DNA of 62,887 bases from Streptomyces sp. T39 (GCF_008042045.1 NZ_RDBP01000012.1:2316459-2379345); one strand, 5' to 3'; shown: positions 14,983-24,292, numbered from the stretch's first letter. Program-made: numbers and translations. The notes: generated by a model from the sequence alone, not told the origin.

Positions 14983-16314
14983 ATGTCGAAGGTTCCAGGA
15001 TGGCTCGGGCGCGTGGGTGCCGGGCTGACCCGGATGGGAGAGCACCTGGACGAACGGCGCAAGGAGGCCGTGGCGGACGAGGCGCTGCCCGACGAGGCGC
15101 CGGTCGCGGAGAGCGTCCCGCCCCCTCCGGCCTACGCACCCGCCGTCGCCGCCAAGCCCGACCCGGTCGCCGCCATCCCGTGGGGCATCCGGGTGGCCGC
15201 CGAGGCGGGCTGGCGGCTGCTCGTCCTCGCGGGCACGCTCTGGGTGCTGATGCGGGTCATCAGCGCCGTGCAACTGGTGGTGCTGGCGTTCGTCGCCGCG
15301 CTGCTCGTCACCGCGATGCTCCAGCCGACGGTCGCCCGGCTGCGCAGGCTCGGACTGCCGCGCGGACTGGCGACCGCGGTGACGGCGATCCTGGGCTTCG
15401 TGATCATGGGGCTCGTCGGCTGGTTCGTCGTGTGGCAGGTCATGGAGAACCTCGACAACCTCTCGGACCGGGTCCGTGACGGCATCGAGGAGCTCAAGCG
15501 CTGGCTGCTGGACAGCCCCTTCCACGTGACCGAGAGCCAGATCAACGACATCGCCGAGAACCTGAGCGACACGATCGGCACCAACACCGAGGAGATCACC
15601 TCCGCCGGCCTCCAGGGCGTGACGGTGATGGTCGAGGTGCTCACCGGCATACTGCTGGCGATGTTCTCCACGCTCTTCCTGCTGCACGACGGGAAGCGCA
15701 TCTGGCAGTGGACGCTCAAGCTGGTCCCCGCCCAGGCGCGCGCGGGAGTGGCGGGCGCCGGTCCGCGGGCCTGGCGCACGCTGACCGCCTATGTGCGCGG
15801 CACCGTGCTCGTCGCGCTCATCGACGCGATCTTCATCGGCCTCGGGATCTGGTTCCTCGACGTGCCGATGGCGGTGCCGCTGGCCGTGTTCATCTTCCTC
15901 TTCGCCTTCATCCCGCTGGTCGGCGCGGTGATCTCGGGCGCGCTCGCCGTCGTCGTCGGCCTGGTCACCCAGGGCGTGTTCACGGCGCTGATGGTGCTCG
16001 TCGTCGTCCTCGCGGTGCAGCAGATCGAGGGCCATGTCCTCCAGCCGTTCATCCTCGGCCGGGCGGTGCGGGTGCACCCGCTCGCCGTGGTGCTGTCCGT
16101 GGCCGCCGGCGGTCTGATCGCCGGCATCGGCGGCGCCGTGGTCGCGGTGCCCCTGGTCGCCGTCACCAACACCGTCGTCGGCTATCTGCGGTCCTACAGC
16201 CAGGAACAGTCGCTGCGCCGGCTGCCGCCGCCGCACGGGGCGACCGCGCTCGACACGGCTCCCGTGCCACCGCCCGCGGTGGCCGCCGGACCGGAGCCGG
16301 AGACGCAGTCGTGA
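14983..16314 (+). CDS. AI-2E family transporter (PerM-like membrane protein)
   Basis: 443 residues from ATG 14983, with AAAAAGGGGAGC upstream. A cytoplasmic N-terminal tail of about 70 residues precedes about eight membrane helices typical of the AI-2E/PerM family: VLMRVISAVQLVVLAFVAALLV; GLATAVTAILGFVIMGLVGWF; a soluble amphipathic insert (residues 150-225); then FIFLFAFIPLVGAVISGALAV and LPLVAVTNT-like C-terminal helices. Members export small solutes or ions; the substrate is unknown here. Its stop overlaps the next GTG start (GTGA), so the next gene is coupled. Confidence 0.88.
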   Translation: MSKVPGWLGRVGAGLTRMGEHLDERRKEAVADEALPDEAPVAESVPPPPAYAPAVAAKPDPVAAIPWGIRVAAEAGWRLLVLAGTLWVLMRVISAVQLVVLAFVAALLVTAMLQPTVARLRRLGLPRGLATAVTAILGFVIMGLVGWFVVWQVMENLDNLSDRVRDGIEELKRWLLDSPFHVTESQINDIAENLSDTIGTNTEEITSAGLQGVTVMVEVLTGILLAMFSTLFLLHDGKRIWQWTLKLVPAQARAGVAGAGPRAWRTLTAYVRGTVLVALIDAIFIGLGIWFLDVPMAVPLAVFIFLFAFIPLVGAVISGALAVVVGLVTQGVFTALMVLVVVLAVQQIEGHVLQPFILGRAVRVHPLAVVLSVAAGGLIAGIGGAVVAVPLVAVTNTVVGYLRSYSQEQSLRRLPPPHGATALDTAPVPPPAVAAGPEPETQS

Positions 16315-17063
16315 TCTCGGAACCGGAGCTGGTGGGCGGCGATCCGTTCGGCGCGCCCGGCAGCGGCCGCGCCCTGGGCGGGCCGCCCCCGCCCGACGCG
16401 CTCGGCACCGGCCCGGAGGGGGAGGTCCCGGCCCGCCGGACGCGGCCGGCCTGGCTGTGGGCGATCGGCGGGGCGGCGGCCGCGTCCGTGCTGTGGGCCG
16501 GAGGGCTGTACGGGTACACGGCGCTCGGTCCGGACCTCGGCGGCTACCGGGCGACCGGGAACCTCTGCACGGAGACGGAGCTGAAGGGGGCGTCCTCCGC
16601 GCTGGGGACGCCCCGCAAGGAGGAGAGCACCCACCAGGAGAGCCGGCACGAGACGCTGGACCACGCGTACTGCTCCGTCTATCTGGAGCCCACCGGGTAC
16701 GAGCCGGACACCGACGAGGAGGGCAACGAGGTCTGGTCGCTGCCGAGCGTCGACATCACCTACACGCTGCACCGGAAGACCGACCCGGGGCCGGAGTTCG
16801 ACGGTGTGGTCCTGTCCCGCAACGAGGGGTTGGGCAGAGCCCACGAACCCCGGCGGCTGTCCGGGCTGGGTGAGCGGGCCTATGTGTTCGAGCAGACGGG
16901 CGACGGCGTCGTCATCGAGGTGCTCGACGGCCAGGCCACGTTCTCGCTCTGGGCGTCGGGCGGGGTGGACCCGGAGACCGGCGAGCAGATCGGCGACGCG
17001 TCCGACATCGAGGCGCTGCTGGTGGACGATCTCAGGGCCCTGATGGAGCGGCTCAGAAGCTGA
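16311..17063 (+). CDS. Single-pass membrane protein of unknown function
   Basis: 250 residues; GTG 16311 overlaps the transporter stop. A Pro/Gly-rich cytoplasmic region (1-45), one membrane helix (AWLWAIGGAAAASVLWAGGL) and an extracellular domain of about 180 residues with two cysteines (NLCTETEL, AYCSVYLEP). No family was recognised. Coupling to the AI-2E gene suggests they work together at the membrane. A perfect terminator follows. Confidence 0.75.
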   Translation: MISEPELVGGDPFGAPGSGRALGGPPPPDALGTGPEGEVPARRTRPAWLWAIGGAAAASVLWAGGLYGYTALGPDLGGYRATGNLCTETELKGASSALGTPRKEESTHQESRHETLDHAYCSVYLEPTGYEPDTDEEGNEVWSLPSVDITYTLHRKTDPGPEFDGVVLSRNEGLGRAHEPRRLSGLGERAYVFEQTGDGVVIEVLDGQATFSLWASGGVDPETGEQIGDASDIEALLVDDLRALMERLRS

Positions 17064-17085
17064 TCCGCGAGGAACCCGTGGACGC

Positions 17086-17126
17086 GACAGGCCCCGCCGG
17101 ACCTCATCGGTCCGGCGGGGCCTGTC
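17086..17126. terminator. Bidirectional terminator between the membrane-protein gene and ahpD
   Basis: A perfect 18-bp inverted repeat (17086-17103 and 17109-17126) with loop TCATC between two convergent genes. Confidence 0.88.
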
Positions 17127-17148
17127 GTCCGTGCGCGGGGTGGGCCGG

Positions 17149-17682
17149 CTACTCGGCCAGAACGGCTTCCGCGTCCAGCGTCGTGCCCACGGCCTGGATC
17201 ACCGCGGCGATCTTGAAGGCCTCCTGGATCGTCTCGCGGTCCACGCCGGCCTTGCGGAGCACCTGCTCGTGCGAGTCGAGGCACTGGCCGCAGCCGTTGA
17301 TCGCGGAGACGGCGAGCGACCAGAGCTCGAAGTCGACCTTCTCGACACCCGGGTTGCCGATCACGTTCATCCGCAGACCGGCACGGAGCGTGCCGTACTC
17401 GGGGTCGGACAGCAGGTGACGGGTCCGGTAGAAGACGTTGTTCATCGCCATGACCGCGGCGGCGGACTTGGCGGCGGTGTACGCCTCCGGCTTGAGGTTC
17501 GCCTTCGCCTCCGGCTCCAGCTCACGCAGCACCTTCGGCGAGCGCGAGGCGATCGCGCAGGCGAGCACGGTGCCCCACAGCTGCTGCTGCGGAAGGTCGC
17601 TGTTGCCGATCACCGAACCGAGGTTCAGCCGCAGGTCCTTCGCGTAGTCCGGTACGGCGGCCTTGAGTTCGTCGAGGGCCAT
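17149..17682 (-). CDS. ahpD: Alkylhydroperoxidase AhpD
   Basis: 177 residues. AhpD is an all-helical trimeric disulfide reductase that supplies electrons from lipoamide proteins to AhpC. The CxxC active site and the following His are seen in [19 protein letters not shown] near residue 130, and the upstream Glu (AINGC region) belongs to the same proton relay. It starts 3 nt after the ahpC stop, so the two form the ahpCD operon. Its partner regulator oxyR is divergent just upstream of ahpC. Confidence 0.96.
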   Translation of the reverse strand: MALDELKAAVPDYAKDLRLNLGSVIGNSDLPQQQLWGTVLACAIASRSPKVLRELEPEAKANLKPEAYTAAKSAAAVMAMNNVFYRTRHLLSDPEYGTLRAGLRMNVIGNPGVEKVDFELWSLAVSAINGCGQCLDSHEQVLRKAGVDRETIQEAFKIAAVIQAVGTTLDAEAVLAE

Positions 17683-17685
17683 GGG

Positions 17686-18240
17686 TCACTCACCGGCCAG
17701 CAGCGCGACCGGGTCGAGGGTGTTCTCGCCCTTGTTCCAGTTGCACGGGCACAGCTCGTCGGTCTGCAGGGCGTCGAGGACCCGCAGGACCTCCTTGGGG
17801 TTACGGCCCACGGAACCGGCGGTCACCATCGTGAACTGGATCTCGTTGTTCGGGTCGACGATGAAGACGGCGCGCTGCGCGAAGCCGTCCTCGCCCTCGA
17901 TGCCGAGGTCGCGCATCAGCTCGTGCTTGGAGTCGGCCATCATCGGGAAGGGCAGGTCACGCAGGTCGGCGTGGTCCTTGCGCCAGGCGTGGTGGACGAA
18001 CTCGGAGTCGCCGGAGAAGCCCAGGATCTGCGCGTCACGGTCGGCGAACTCGTCGTTCAGCTTGCCGAACGCGGCGATCTCGGTCGGGCAGACGAAGGTG
18101 AAGTCCTTGGGCCACGCGAAGACGACCTTCCACTTGCCCTCGTAGGACTTGTGGTCGATGGTCTCGAACTCCTTGCCGGTCTCCAGCGAGACGCAGGCGG
18201 TCAGCTCGAACGTGGGGAACTTGTCACCGACAGTGAGCAC
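17686..18240 (-). CDS. ahpC: Alkyl hydroperoxide reductase AhpC (2-Cys peroxiredoxin)
   Basis: 184 residues from GTG 18240; AAGGAG lies just upstream and the longer frame is leader. It reduces H2O2, organic peroxides and peroxynitrite. The peroxidatic Cys is in FTFVCPTEIAAF (about residue 61) and the resolving Cys in TDELCPCNWNKGEN near the C-terminus. The conserved Arg and GDSEFVHHAW are present. It is first gene of the ahpCD operon, whose promoter lies in the 132-bp region shared with oxyR. Confidence 0.96.
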   Translation of the reverse strand: MLTVGDKFPTFELTACVSLETGKEFETIDHKSYEGKWKVVFAWPKDFTFVCPTEIAAFGKLNDEFADRDAQILGFSGDSEFVHHAWRKDHADLRDLPFPMMADSKHELMRDLGIEGEDGFAQRAVFIVDPNNEIQFTMVTAGSVGRNPKEVLRVLDALQTDELCPCNWNKGENTLDPVALLAGE

Positions 18241-18372
18241 GCGCTCTCCTTGCATACAGGAAGGTCCCTTTTGAGGTCTTCCATGCGGGTTGGACGGATC
18301 TTGATAGTGGCACAGAGTGCATTGATCGCGGAAATAGCTAGACTCGGTCATCGCGATCGGAGGTGGTTATCA
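18241..18372. promoter_or_regulatory. Divergent ahpC/oxyR control region
   Basis: 132 bp between divergent starts, unusually AT-rich for the window, with ATAG-containing stretches (GATAGTGGCACAGAGTGC, AATAGCTAGACT) and TAGACT as a candidate -10. OxyR is expected to bind here; LysR-type sites with spaced ATAG-like quarters fit, but I cannot define the exact operator. Confidence 0.6.
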
Positions 18373-19314
18373 GTGGCTGGGCCGAACAGGGGCAAACAGC
18401 CGAGCATCGCACAGCTGCGCGCCTTCGCGGCCGTGGCGGAGCATCTGCACTTCAGGGACGCGGCGGCCGCAATCGGGATGAGTCAGCCGGCGCTCTCCGG
18501 TGCGGTCTCCGCGCTGGAGGAGGCACTCGGTGCCCAGCTGCTGGAGCGTACGACGCGCAGAGTGCTGCTCTCCCCGGCCGGCGAACGCATCGCCGTGCGG
18601 GCCAGGGCCGTGCTCGACGCGGTCGGGCTGCTGCTGGAGGAGGCCGAGGCGGTGCGCGCCCCCTTCACCGGCGTCCTGCGTCTCGGGGTGATCCCCACCG
18701 TCGCTCCCTATCTGCTGCCGACCGTGCTCCGCCTCGTCCACCGGCGCTACCCGGAACTGGACCTCCAGGTCCACGAGGAGCAGACCTCCTCGCTGCTGGA
18801 GGGGCTCACCGCCGGGCGCCTGGACCTGCTGCTGCTCGCGGTGCCGCTCGGGGTACCGGGGGTGACCGAACTCCCGCTCTTCGACGAGGACTTCGTGCTG
18901 GTCACCCCCGAGGGCCACGATCTCGGGGGCCGGGACGACCTGCCGCGCGAAACCCTGCGCGAGCTGCCGCTGCTCCTCCTCGACGAGGGCCACTGCCTGC
19001 GCGACCAGGCACTCGACGTCTGCCGTGAGGCCGGGCGCGAGGACGGGGCGCCGGTCACCACCACCGCGGCCGGGCTCGCCACGCTGGTGCAGCTCGTGGC
19101 GGGGGGCATGGGCGTGACCCTGCTGCCGCGCACCGCGGTCGACGTGGAGGCGGGCCGGGGCGGGCTGGGCACCGCGCACTTTGCCGCGCCCGCGCCGTGC
19201 CGTCGGATCGCGCTGGCGATGCGGGCGGGCACCGCACGGGCCGAGGAGTTCGCCGAGTTCGCAGGGGCCCTGCGGGAGGCGATGCGGGAGCTGCCGGTAC
19301 GGGTGGCGGACTGA
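18373..19314 (+). CDS. oxyR: LysR-family hydrogen peroxide sensor OxyR
   Basis: 313 residues from GTG 18373, with GGAGGTGG eight bases upstream. The N-terminal winged helix (IAQLRAFAAVAEHLHFRDAA, then MSQPALSGAVSALEE) binds DNA. The C-terminal sensor domain has the redox pair Cys-x8-Cys in EGHCLRDQALDVCREAG (about residues 206 and 215), which is diagnostic for OxyR. It forms a disulfide under peroxide and activates ahpCD, which is divergently transcribed from the adjacent promoter region. Confidence 0.95.
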   Translation: MAGPNRGKQPSIAQLRAFAAVAEHLHFRDAAAAIGMSQPALSGAVSALEEALGAQLLERTTRRVLLSPAGERIAVRARAVLDAVGLLLEEAEAVRAPFTGVLRLGVIPTVAPYLLPTVLRLVHRRYPELDLQVHEEQTSSLLEGLTAGRLDLLLLAVPLGVPGVTELPLFDEDFVLVTPEGHDLGGRDDLPRETLRELPLLLLDEGHCLRDQALDVCREAGREDGAPVTTTAAGLATLVQLVAGGMGVTLLPRTAVDVEAGRGGLGTAHFAAPAPCRRIALAMRAGTARAEEFAEFAGALREAMRELPVRVAD

Positions 19315-19375
19315 CGGCCCCCGACGGCGGGCCGGGCCGACGGGGCGGGGCCCGGCGGCCCGCCGGGCCCCGGGT

Positions 19376-21754
19376 CTACTCCGTCCGCAGGCCGTCCGCC
19401 CGCATCAGCCGCCACAGGGCCGGCAGCGACAGCAGCGTCACCCCCGCGACCACGCCCGCGCCCGCCCCCGCCAGCGGCACGAACACCCACCAGTCGGACA
19501 CCGTCTTGCCCGTCATCCGCAGCATCACCGCGCCCAGGGCCAGACCGCCCGCGGTCGCCACCAGCATGCCCAGCGCCACCGGCAGGGCGGTCTGCCACAG
19601 CACCGACCACGCCAGCGTGGCGCGGCGCGTCCCGAAGGCGACCAGGACCGCCAGCAGCCGCCGCCGCTCCCGCAACTGCTCGATCTGCGCCACCACCAGG
19701 GACGCGGCGATCAGCGCCAGTGTCCCGCACGCCCCGGCCAGCAGACCTCGCTGCACACTCGCGTACCGCTGGTCCCGGTCCGCGTCGGTGGCCTCGCGCA
19801 CCGCGAGCAGGGGGCTCAGCCGGGCCGCCGTGTTGCGGACGTGCTCGGCCGCGTCCGGGACCCCGTCGTCGAGGTGCACCTGCGCGACCGTCCGCGCGCC
19901 CGGCAGCGCGGCCGGGTCCACCGGGGCCGCCGAGCCCGGCGCGTGTGCGCCCGTGAGCGCGCCGGGCGTCGCGAAGATGCCGAAGAGTTCCTCGCCGCCC
20001 GCGTCCGGCCGGGCCGGCACGGTCGGGCTGCCGGCGGGCAGGGTCCACAGCAGCGGACCGGTCTCCCGGTCCCGCTCGAAGGGGTCGTTCAGATCGACCG
20101 GGCGCCCCGTGCGGGCTGTGCGGTCGATCCACCGGTTCAGCTCGGCGTCGCCGCGGCGGTGGACCACGAAGGCGTCGCCGTCCGCGCAGTGGGGGATCTC
20201 CGCGAGGCGCCGCAGGGTCGGACAGGAGGCCACCACGAGCGAGGTCATCGGCCGGGACCCGTCCCCGGTGACCGGGCCGGTGCCGACCGCGCTCGCCTCG
20301 ATCACGGCGGTGGCCTCCCGTACCCCCGGCGTGGCGCGGAACGCCTTCTCCGCCTCCGGCGCGAGACCCGGGGCCGCGTACTCGGCCAGGACGGTCATCC
20401 GCCCTGCCCAGGCCGAGTGGGAGATCAGCCGGGCGAAGTCCGCGTGCATGCCCGCGAAGAGCATCTGGAGCGCGATCGCCCCGGCGACCGCGACCGTGAT
20501 GCCGCTCACCGCCCGCGCCGCGGCCCCGCTGCCGAGCTGGAGCCGCCGCACGGCGAGCTGCCACGGCAGCGGCCCGGCGCCGCCGAGCCGCCGGACCACG
20601 GCGTCGACCAGCCAGGGCAGCAGCGTGGAGAGTCCCAGCAGCACCAGGATCGCGCCGGCCGCGACCGGGAAGGTGTCCACCGCCCCGCCGGGCGTCACCC
20701 GGCCGATCGCCAGCAGCACCCCGAGGCCCGCGAGCGGTATCGCCGGCCGCCACCACAGCCGGCGCCGCACCGGCGCAGACCCCCGTACGACGCCCAGCGG
20801 TTCGACGGTCACCGAACGCATCGCGACCAGGGTCGTCACCACCGCGCACAGCGGCACGGCGACCAGCACCAGGGCAGCCGCCCACGGCTCCGGGACCACG
20901 TCGTGCGGGAAGGCCCCCAGATCCCACAGCCGCACCGAGCCGGCGAACCGCCGGCTCACCGCGAACACCGCGGCGCCCACGGCCAGTCCGAGCAGCGAGC
21001 CGAGCAGGGCCTCACCGGCCGCGATCCGGCGGGTGGCGCGGACATCGGCGCCGGTCAGCCGCAGGGCCGCCAGCCGCTGGTCGCGGCGTTCGCCGCCGAA
21101 GCGCGCCGCGGTCGTGAGGAAGACGGCCACCGGGACCAGCAGCACCACGCAGATCAGCACGATCAGGACGAGGAGCGGGGCGTCGACCGGGTCGTCCGGC
21201 CGGCCCGTGCCGTAACCGGCGGTCCGGCTTCCGCCGTTGGCGGTCGTCAGGGTGTCGCTGCCCGCGTAGTAGCGCAGCTCCCCGGGGTCGTGCAGGCCCT
21301 CGTCGCCGATCGTCCCCGCCACTTGGGCGCCGAGACGTTCCTTCAGCAGTGCGCCGCCGGGGGAGCCGAGCAGCTCGCCGAGCGCGGGGGAGACGAACAT
21401 CTCGCCCTCGGCGGGTATCCGGTCCAGCCCGGGCGGCAGCACGGCCCGGGTGCCGTCGGCCCGCAGCAGCTCCCCGGCGACGGGATCGCCCCGGTACTCG
21501 GTGCCGGTCTCCAGGTGGACGACGGTCCGGTCAGACCGCGGCACGGGCTCCGTGCTGTACCAGTCGGAGGCCGTCCGCGCCGCCTCCCGGGCCTCGCGGG
21601 CCGCCATGATCTGCGGGACGGAAGCGGCGAGAAGGAGCAGCGCGACGCCCAGACCGGTGCCGAGGGCGGTCAGCGCGGTCCGGGTCAGTCCCTCGCGTCC
21701 GCCGCCGAGGGCGAACCGGGCGCCGAGGGCGAGTTCGTGGAGCAGTCGCCTCAT
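19376..21754 (-). CDS. FtsX-like ABC transporter permease
   Basis: 792 residues. Two FtsX-type modules are visible: an N-terminal helix and extracellular region (residues about 15-230), then membrane helices VLIVLICVVLLVPVAVFL and following, with TAARFGGERRDQRLAALRLTGAD being the typical cytoplasmic loop. The second module includes GACGTLALIAASLVVAQIEQ and MLVATAGGLALGAVML. It forms an exporter of the MacB/lipid type with the ATPase encoded upstream; the substrate is unknown. ATG 21754 overlaps the ATPase stop (ATGA). The operon is led by a PadR repressor gene. Confidence 0.9.
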   Translation of the reverse strand: MRRLLHELALGARFALGGGREGLTRTALTALGTGLGVALLLLAASVPQIMAAREAREAARTASDWYSTEPVPRSDRTVVHLETGTEYRGDPVAGELLRADGTRAVLPPGLDRIPAEGEMFVSPALGELLGSPGGALLKERLGAQVAGTIGDEGLHDPGELRYYAGSDTLTTANGGSRTAGYGTGRPDDPVDAPLLVLIVLICVVLLVPVAVFLTTAARFGGERRDQRLAALRLTGADVRATRRIAAGEALLGSLLGLAVGAAVFAVSRRFAGSVRLWDLGAFPHDVVPEPWAAALVLVAVPLCAVVTTLVAMRSVTVEPLGVVRGSAPVRRRLWWRPAIPLAGLGVLLAIGRVTPGGAVDTFPVAAGAILVLLGLSTLLPWLVDAVVRRLGGAGPLPWQLAVRRLQLGSGAAARAVSGITVAVAGAIALQMLFAGMHADFARLISHSAWAGRMTVLAEYAAPGLAPEAEKAFRATPGVREATAVIEASAVGTGPVTGDGSRPMTSLVVASCPTLRRLAEIPHCADGDAFVVHRRGDAELNRWIDRTARTGRPVDLNDPFERDRETGPLLWTLPAGSPTVPARPDAGGEELFGIFATPGALTGAHAPGSAAPVDPAALPGARTVAQVHLDDGVPDAAEHVRNTAARLSPLLAVREATDADRDQRYASVQRGLLAGACGTLALIAASLVVAQIEQLRERRRLLAVLVAFGTRRATLAWSVLWQTALPVALGMLVATAGGLALGAVMLRMTGKTVSDWWVFVPLAGAGAGVVAGVTLLSLPALWRLMRADGLRTE

Positions 21755-22437
21755 CGGGCGAACTCCGGGTCGCGGGAGCGGCCGTCGCGCACCACGACCT
21801 CACGGTCGGACCAGGCCGCGACCCGCGCCTCGTGGGTGACCAGCACGACGGCGGTGTTCCGCTCGCGCGCCGCCGCGGTGAGCAGCTCCATCACGCGCTC
21901 GCCGTTGAGGGAGTCGAGCGCGCCGGTCGGCTCGTCGGCGAAGAGCACCCGCGGCGAGGTGACGAGCGCCCGGGCGACCGCGACCCGCTGGCCCTGGCCG
22001 CCGGAGATCTCCCCGGGCCGCTTGCGGGCGAGGTCGGCGGTTTCCAGGCGCTCCAGCCACTCGGTGGCCGTCCGCTCGGCTTCCTTGCGCCGGGCTCCGC
22101 CGAGCCGGAGCGGCAGGGCCACGTTCTCCACGCAGGTCAGCTCCGGGACCAGCCGGCCGAACTGGAAGACGAAACCGAAATCGGTGCGGCGCAGCGCGCT
22201 GCGGCCGTCGTCGCCGAGGCCGGCGAGGTCGCGCCCGTCGTAGCGGACGGAGCCCGCGTCGGGCGCCACGATCCCGGCGAGGCAGTGCAGCAGGGTGGAC
22301 TTTCCGGAGCCGGACGGCCCCATGACGGCGACGACCTCACCGGGGTGGACGGAGAACGACGCCCCGTCCAGGGCGGTGGTCGGGCCGAAGGACTTGCGCA
22401 GGTCCTCGGCGACGAGCAGGGATCCCTCGGGGGTCAC
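21751..22437 (-). CDS. ABC transporter ATP-binding protein
   Basis: 228 residues from GTG 22437, which overlaps the PadR stop. Walker A is GPSGSGKSTLL, the signature motif is ISGGQGQRVAVARAL, and Walker B VLFADEPTGALDS, the pattern of the MacB/LolD class that pairs with FtsX-like permeases. The H-loop His is in VLVTHEARVAAW. It powers the permease encoded next. Confidence 0.93.
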   Translation of the reverse strand: MTPEGSLLVAEDLRKSFGPTTALDGASFSVHPGEVVAVMGPSGSGKSTLLHCLAGIVAPDAGSVRYDGRDLAGLGDDGRSALRRTDFGFVFQFGRLVPELTCVENVALPLRLGGARRKEAERTATEWLERLETADLARKRPGEISGGQGQRVAVARALVTSPRVLFADEPTGALDSLNGERVMELLTAAARERNTAVVLVTHEARVAAWSDREVVVRDGRSRDPEFAR

Positions 22438-22958
22438 GGGCGCACCTCGGCGGCGAGCTGGTCCAGCCGCGCCGCGGTCAGTTCCAGCCAGCGCAGATCC
22501 GCTTCGAGGTGGAAGAGCGCGTGGTCGCAGATGAGCTGGTCCGCGAGGTCGCCGCGGCGCTTGCGGTCGGTGAGGATCCGCATCAGCCGCAGGTGCTCGG
22601 CACGCTGGGTGTCGAGCAGGCCGGCTGCGCTGCGCCCGGTGAGCAGGGCGAGGACGACCTTGGTGTACAGGGTCGACTGGAGGTACGGCTCGGGCTTCTC
22701 CGGCTCCGCGAGCCACTGGGACACATCGGTGATCCCGGCCCGGGTGATGGCGTACCGCTTGCGTTCCGGGCCGCCGCCGGCCTCGACGCCGTCGATTTCG
22801 ACGAGGCCGTTCTTCAGGAGCCGGGACATGGTGGAGTACACCTGTCCGTAGTGCAGCGGCCGGTCCTGCCCGAAGCGCTCGTCGAAGGCGCGTTTGAGGT
22901 CGTAGCCGTGCCGGGGGCCGGATTCGAGGAGGCCCAGGAGAGTGTGACCGATGGACAT
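22434..22958 (-). CDS. PadR family transcriptional repressor
   Basis: 174 residues from ATG 22958 (GTG 22967 is possible). The winged helix is typical of PadR: MSIGHTLLGLLESGPRHGYDL, then LHYGQVYSTMSRLLKNGLVE and RKRYAITRAGITDVSQWL. A C-terminal helical dimerisation domain follows, as in the longer PadR-s1 group. It is first in a three-gene operon with an ABC/FtsX exporter, the usual arrangement for a drug- or peptide-responsive repressor that controls its own operon. Repeated GTGTATA boxes lie just upstream. Confidence 0.9.
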   Translation of the reverse strand: MSIGHTLLGLLESGPRHGYDLKRAFDERFGQDRPLHYGQVYSTMSRLLKNGLVEIDGVEAGGGPERKRYAITRAGITDVSQWLAEPEKPEPYLQSTLYTKVVLALLTGRSAAGLLDTQRAEHLRLMRILTDRKRRGDLADQLICDHALFHLEADLRWLELTAARLDQLAAEVRP

Positions 22959-22966
22959 GGACGTCA

Positions 22967-23000
22967 CTCTACACAGGGTGTATACGCGGGGTGTATAGAG
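22967..23000. promoter_or_regulatory. Probable PadR operator
   Basis: GGGTGTATA occurs twice (22976-22984 and 22989-22997), and CTCTACAC at 22967-22974 is nearly the reverse complement of GTGTATAGAG at 22991-23000. It begins 8 bp upstream of the PadR ATG, where an autorepressor would bind. The repeats resemble the ATGT/ACAT half-sites of PadR operators. Confidence 0.55.
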
Positions 23001-23033
23001 GGTGGGGGCCGCCGGCCCGGCGGCCCCCACCTC

Positions 23034-23330
23034 CTACTCCGTGGTGCGTTCCCCGGATTCCGGTTCCGGTCCGGCCCCGGTCTCCGGTTCCGGTCCGGCC
23101 CCGTCGTCCGGCCCTGCGGGCGGCCTGCGCGGCGGACGCCCCCGGCGGGCGAGGGGGCCCACACCGCCGGGCAGCCGGCCCGCGTCGCCGAGCGCCCGGC
23201 GCAGCAGGAACTCGATCTGGGCGTTGGTGCTGCGCAGTTCGTCCCCGGCCCAGCGGGCCAGCGCCTCGTACACCGCGGGGTCGAGCCGCAGCAGTACCTG
23301 CTTGCGTTCTCCCGGGGGCGGCGGGGTCAC
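23034..23330 (-). CDS. Ribbon-helix-helix DNA-binding protein
   Basis: 98 residues from GTG 23330, overlapping the stop of the SPFH gene (GTGA). The first half is an RHH (CopG/Arc-like) fold: RKQVLLRLDPAVYEAL forms the beta strand and first helix, and RSTNAQIEFLLRRAL the second. The C-terminal half is Pro/Gly/Glu-rich and disordered. It is likely a dimeric DNA-binding regulator. An operon partner of the SPFH gene, it may control that operon; the palindrome TGATATCA upstream of the SPFH gene is a candidate site. Confidence 0.8.
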   Translation of the reverse strand: MTPPPPGERKQVLLRLDPAVYEALARWAGDELRSTNAQIEFLLRRALGDAGRLPGGVGPLARRGRPPRRPPAGPDDGAGPEPETGAGPEPESGERTTE

Positions 23331-24292
23331 TGGTACAGCGAGCCCGTGTTGAGCACCGGCTGGGCCGCCCGGTCGCCGCAGAGGACGACCATCAGGTTGG
23401 ACACCATGGCCGCCTTGCGCTCGGCGTCCAGCTCCACGATGTCCCGCTCGGTGAGTCGGTCCAGGGCCGCTTCGACCATGCCCACCGCGCCGTCGACGAT
23501 CTGGCGGCGTGCGGCGACCACGGCGCCGGCCTGCTGGCGCTGGAGCATGGCGGAGGCGATCTCCGGCGCGTAGGCGAGGTGCGTGAAGCGGGACTCGATG
23601 ATGTCGACGCCGGCCGCGTCGACCCGGGCGCGCAGTTCGACGGCGAGCTTCTCGGTGATCTCCTCGGCGTTGCCCCGCAGGGAGAGACCGTCCTCGTCGT
23701 GCGCGTCGTACGGGTACTCGATCGCGATGTGGCGCACGGCGGCCTCGGTCTGCGTCGAGACGAACTCCAGGAAGTCGTCCACCTCGAACATCGCCTGGGC
23801 GGTGTCGTCGACCTTCCAGACGACGACCGCCGCGAGCTCGATCGGGTTGCCGTACGCGTCGTTGACCTTGAGGACGGCCGTCTCGTGGTTCCGCACGCGG
23901 GTGGAGATCTTGGCCCGGGTCGTGAGCGGGTTGACCCAGCGCAGGCCGTCCGTGCGGATGGTGCCCCGGTAGCGGCCGAAGAGCTGGACGACCCGGGCCT
24001 CGCCCGGCGCGACCATGTTCAGTCCGCACATGGCGAGGATCGCGGCCAGCCCCACCACGATGCCGCCCACGATCATCAGGGCCTTGGCGCCGCCGGAGTC
24101 CACGCCGATCGCCCCGAAGACGAGCGCCGCGCCCGCCGCGAGGCCGATCAGCCCGAGCAGCAGTGCGAGCCCTCCGCCGATGCTGTGGGCTGCGGTCTCG
24201 CGCACCCGTGGTGCGGGCATCTGGGGCACATCGGGTGCGTCCGTCTCCCTGGCCGCCGTCGTGTCCGTTCCTCGCGAGCCGTGTGCAGGCAT
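23327..24292 (-). CDS. SPFH/Band 7 membrane protein
   Basis: 321 residues from ATG 24292, with GGGGAGTGG upstream. Two membrane segments (about residues 38-62 and 70-93) precede an SPFH domain starting MVAPGEARVVQLFGRYRGT and continuing through GLRWVNPL and NPIELAAVVVWKV to a helical coiled region. SPFH proteins (stomatin, flotillin, prohibitin) form ring-like membrane scaffolds. The partner is not known; the RHH gene is translationally coupled. The promoter region is AT-rich. Confidence 0.9.
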   Translation of the reverse strand: MPAHGSRGTDTTAARETDAPDVPQMPAPRVRETAAHSIGGGLALLLGLIGLAAGAALVFGAIGVDSGGAKALMIVGGIVVGLAAILAMCGLNMVAPGEARVVQLFGRYRGTIRTDGLRWVNPLTTRAKISTRVRNHETAVLKVNDAYGNPIELAAVVVWKVDDTAQAMFEVDDFLEFVSTQTEAAVRHIAIEYPYDAHDEDGLSLRGNAEEITEKLAVELRARVDAAGVDIIESRFTHLAYAPEIASAMLQRQQAGAVVAARRQIVDGAVGMVEAALDRLTERDIVELDAERKAAMVSNLMVVLCGDRAAQPVLNTGSLYQ

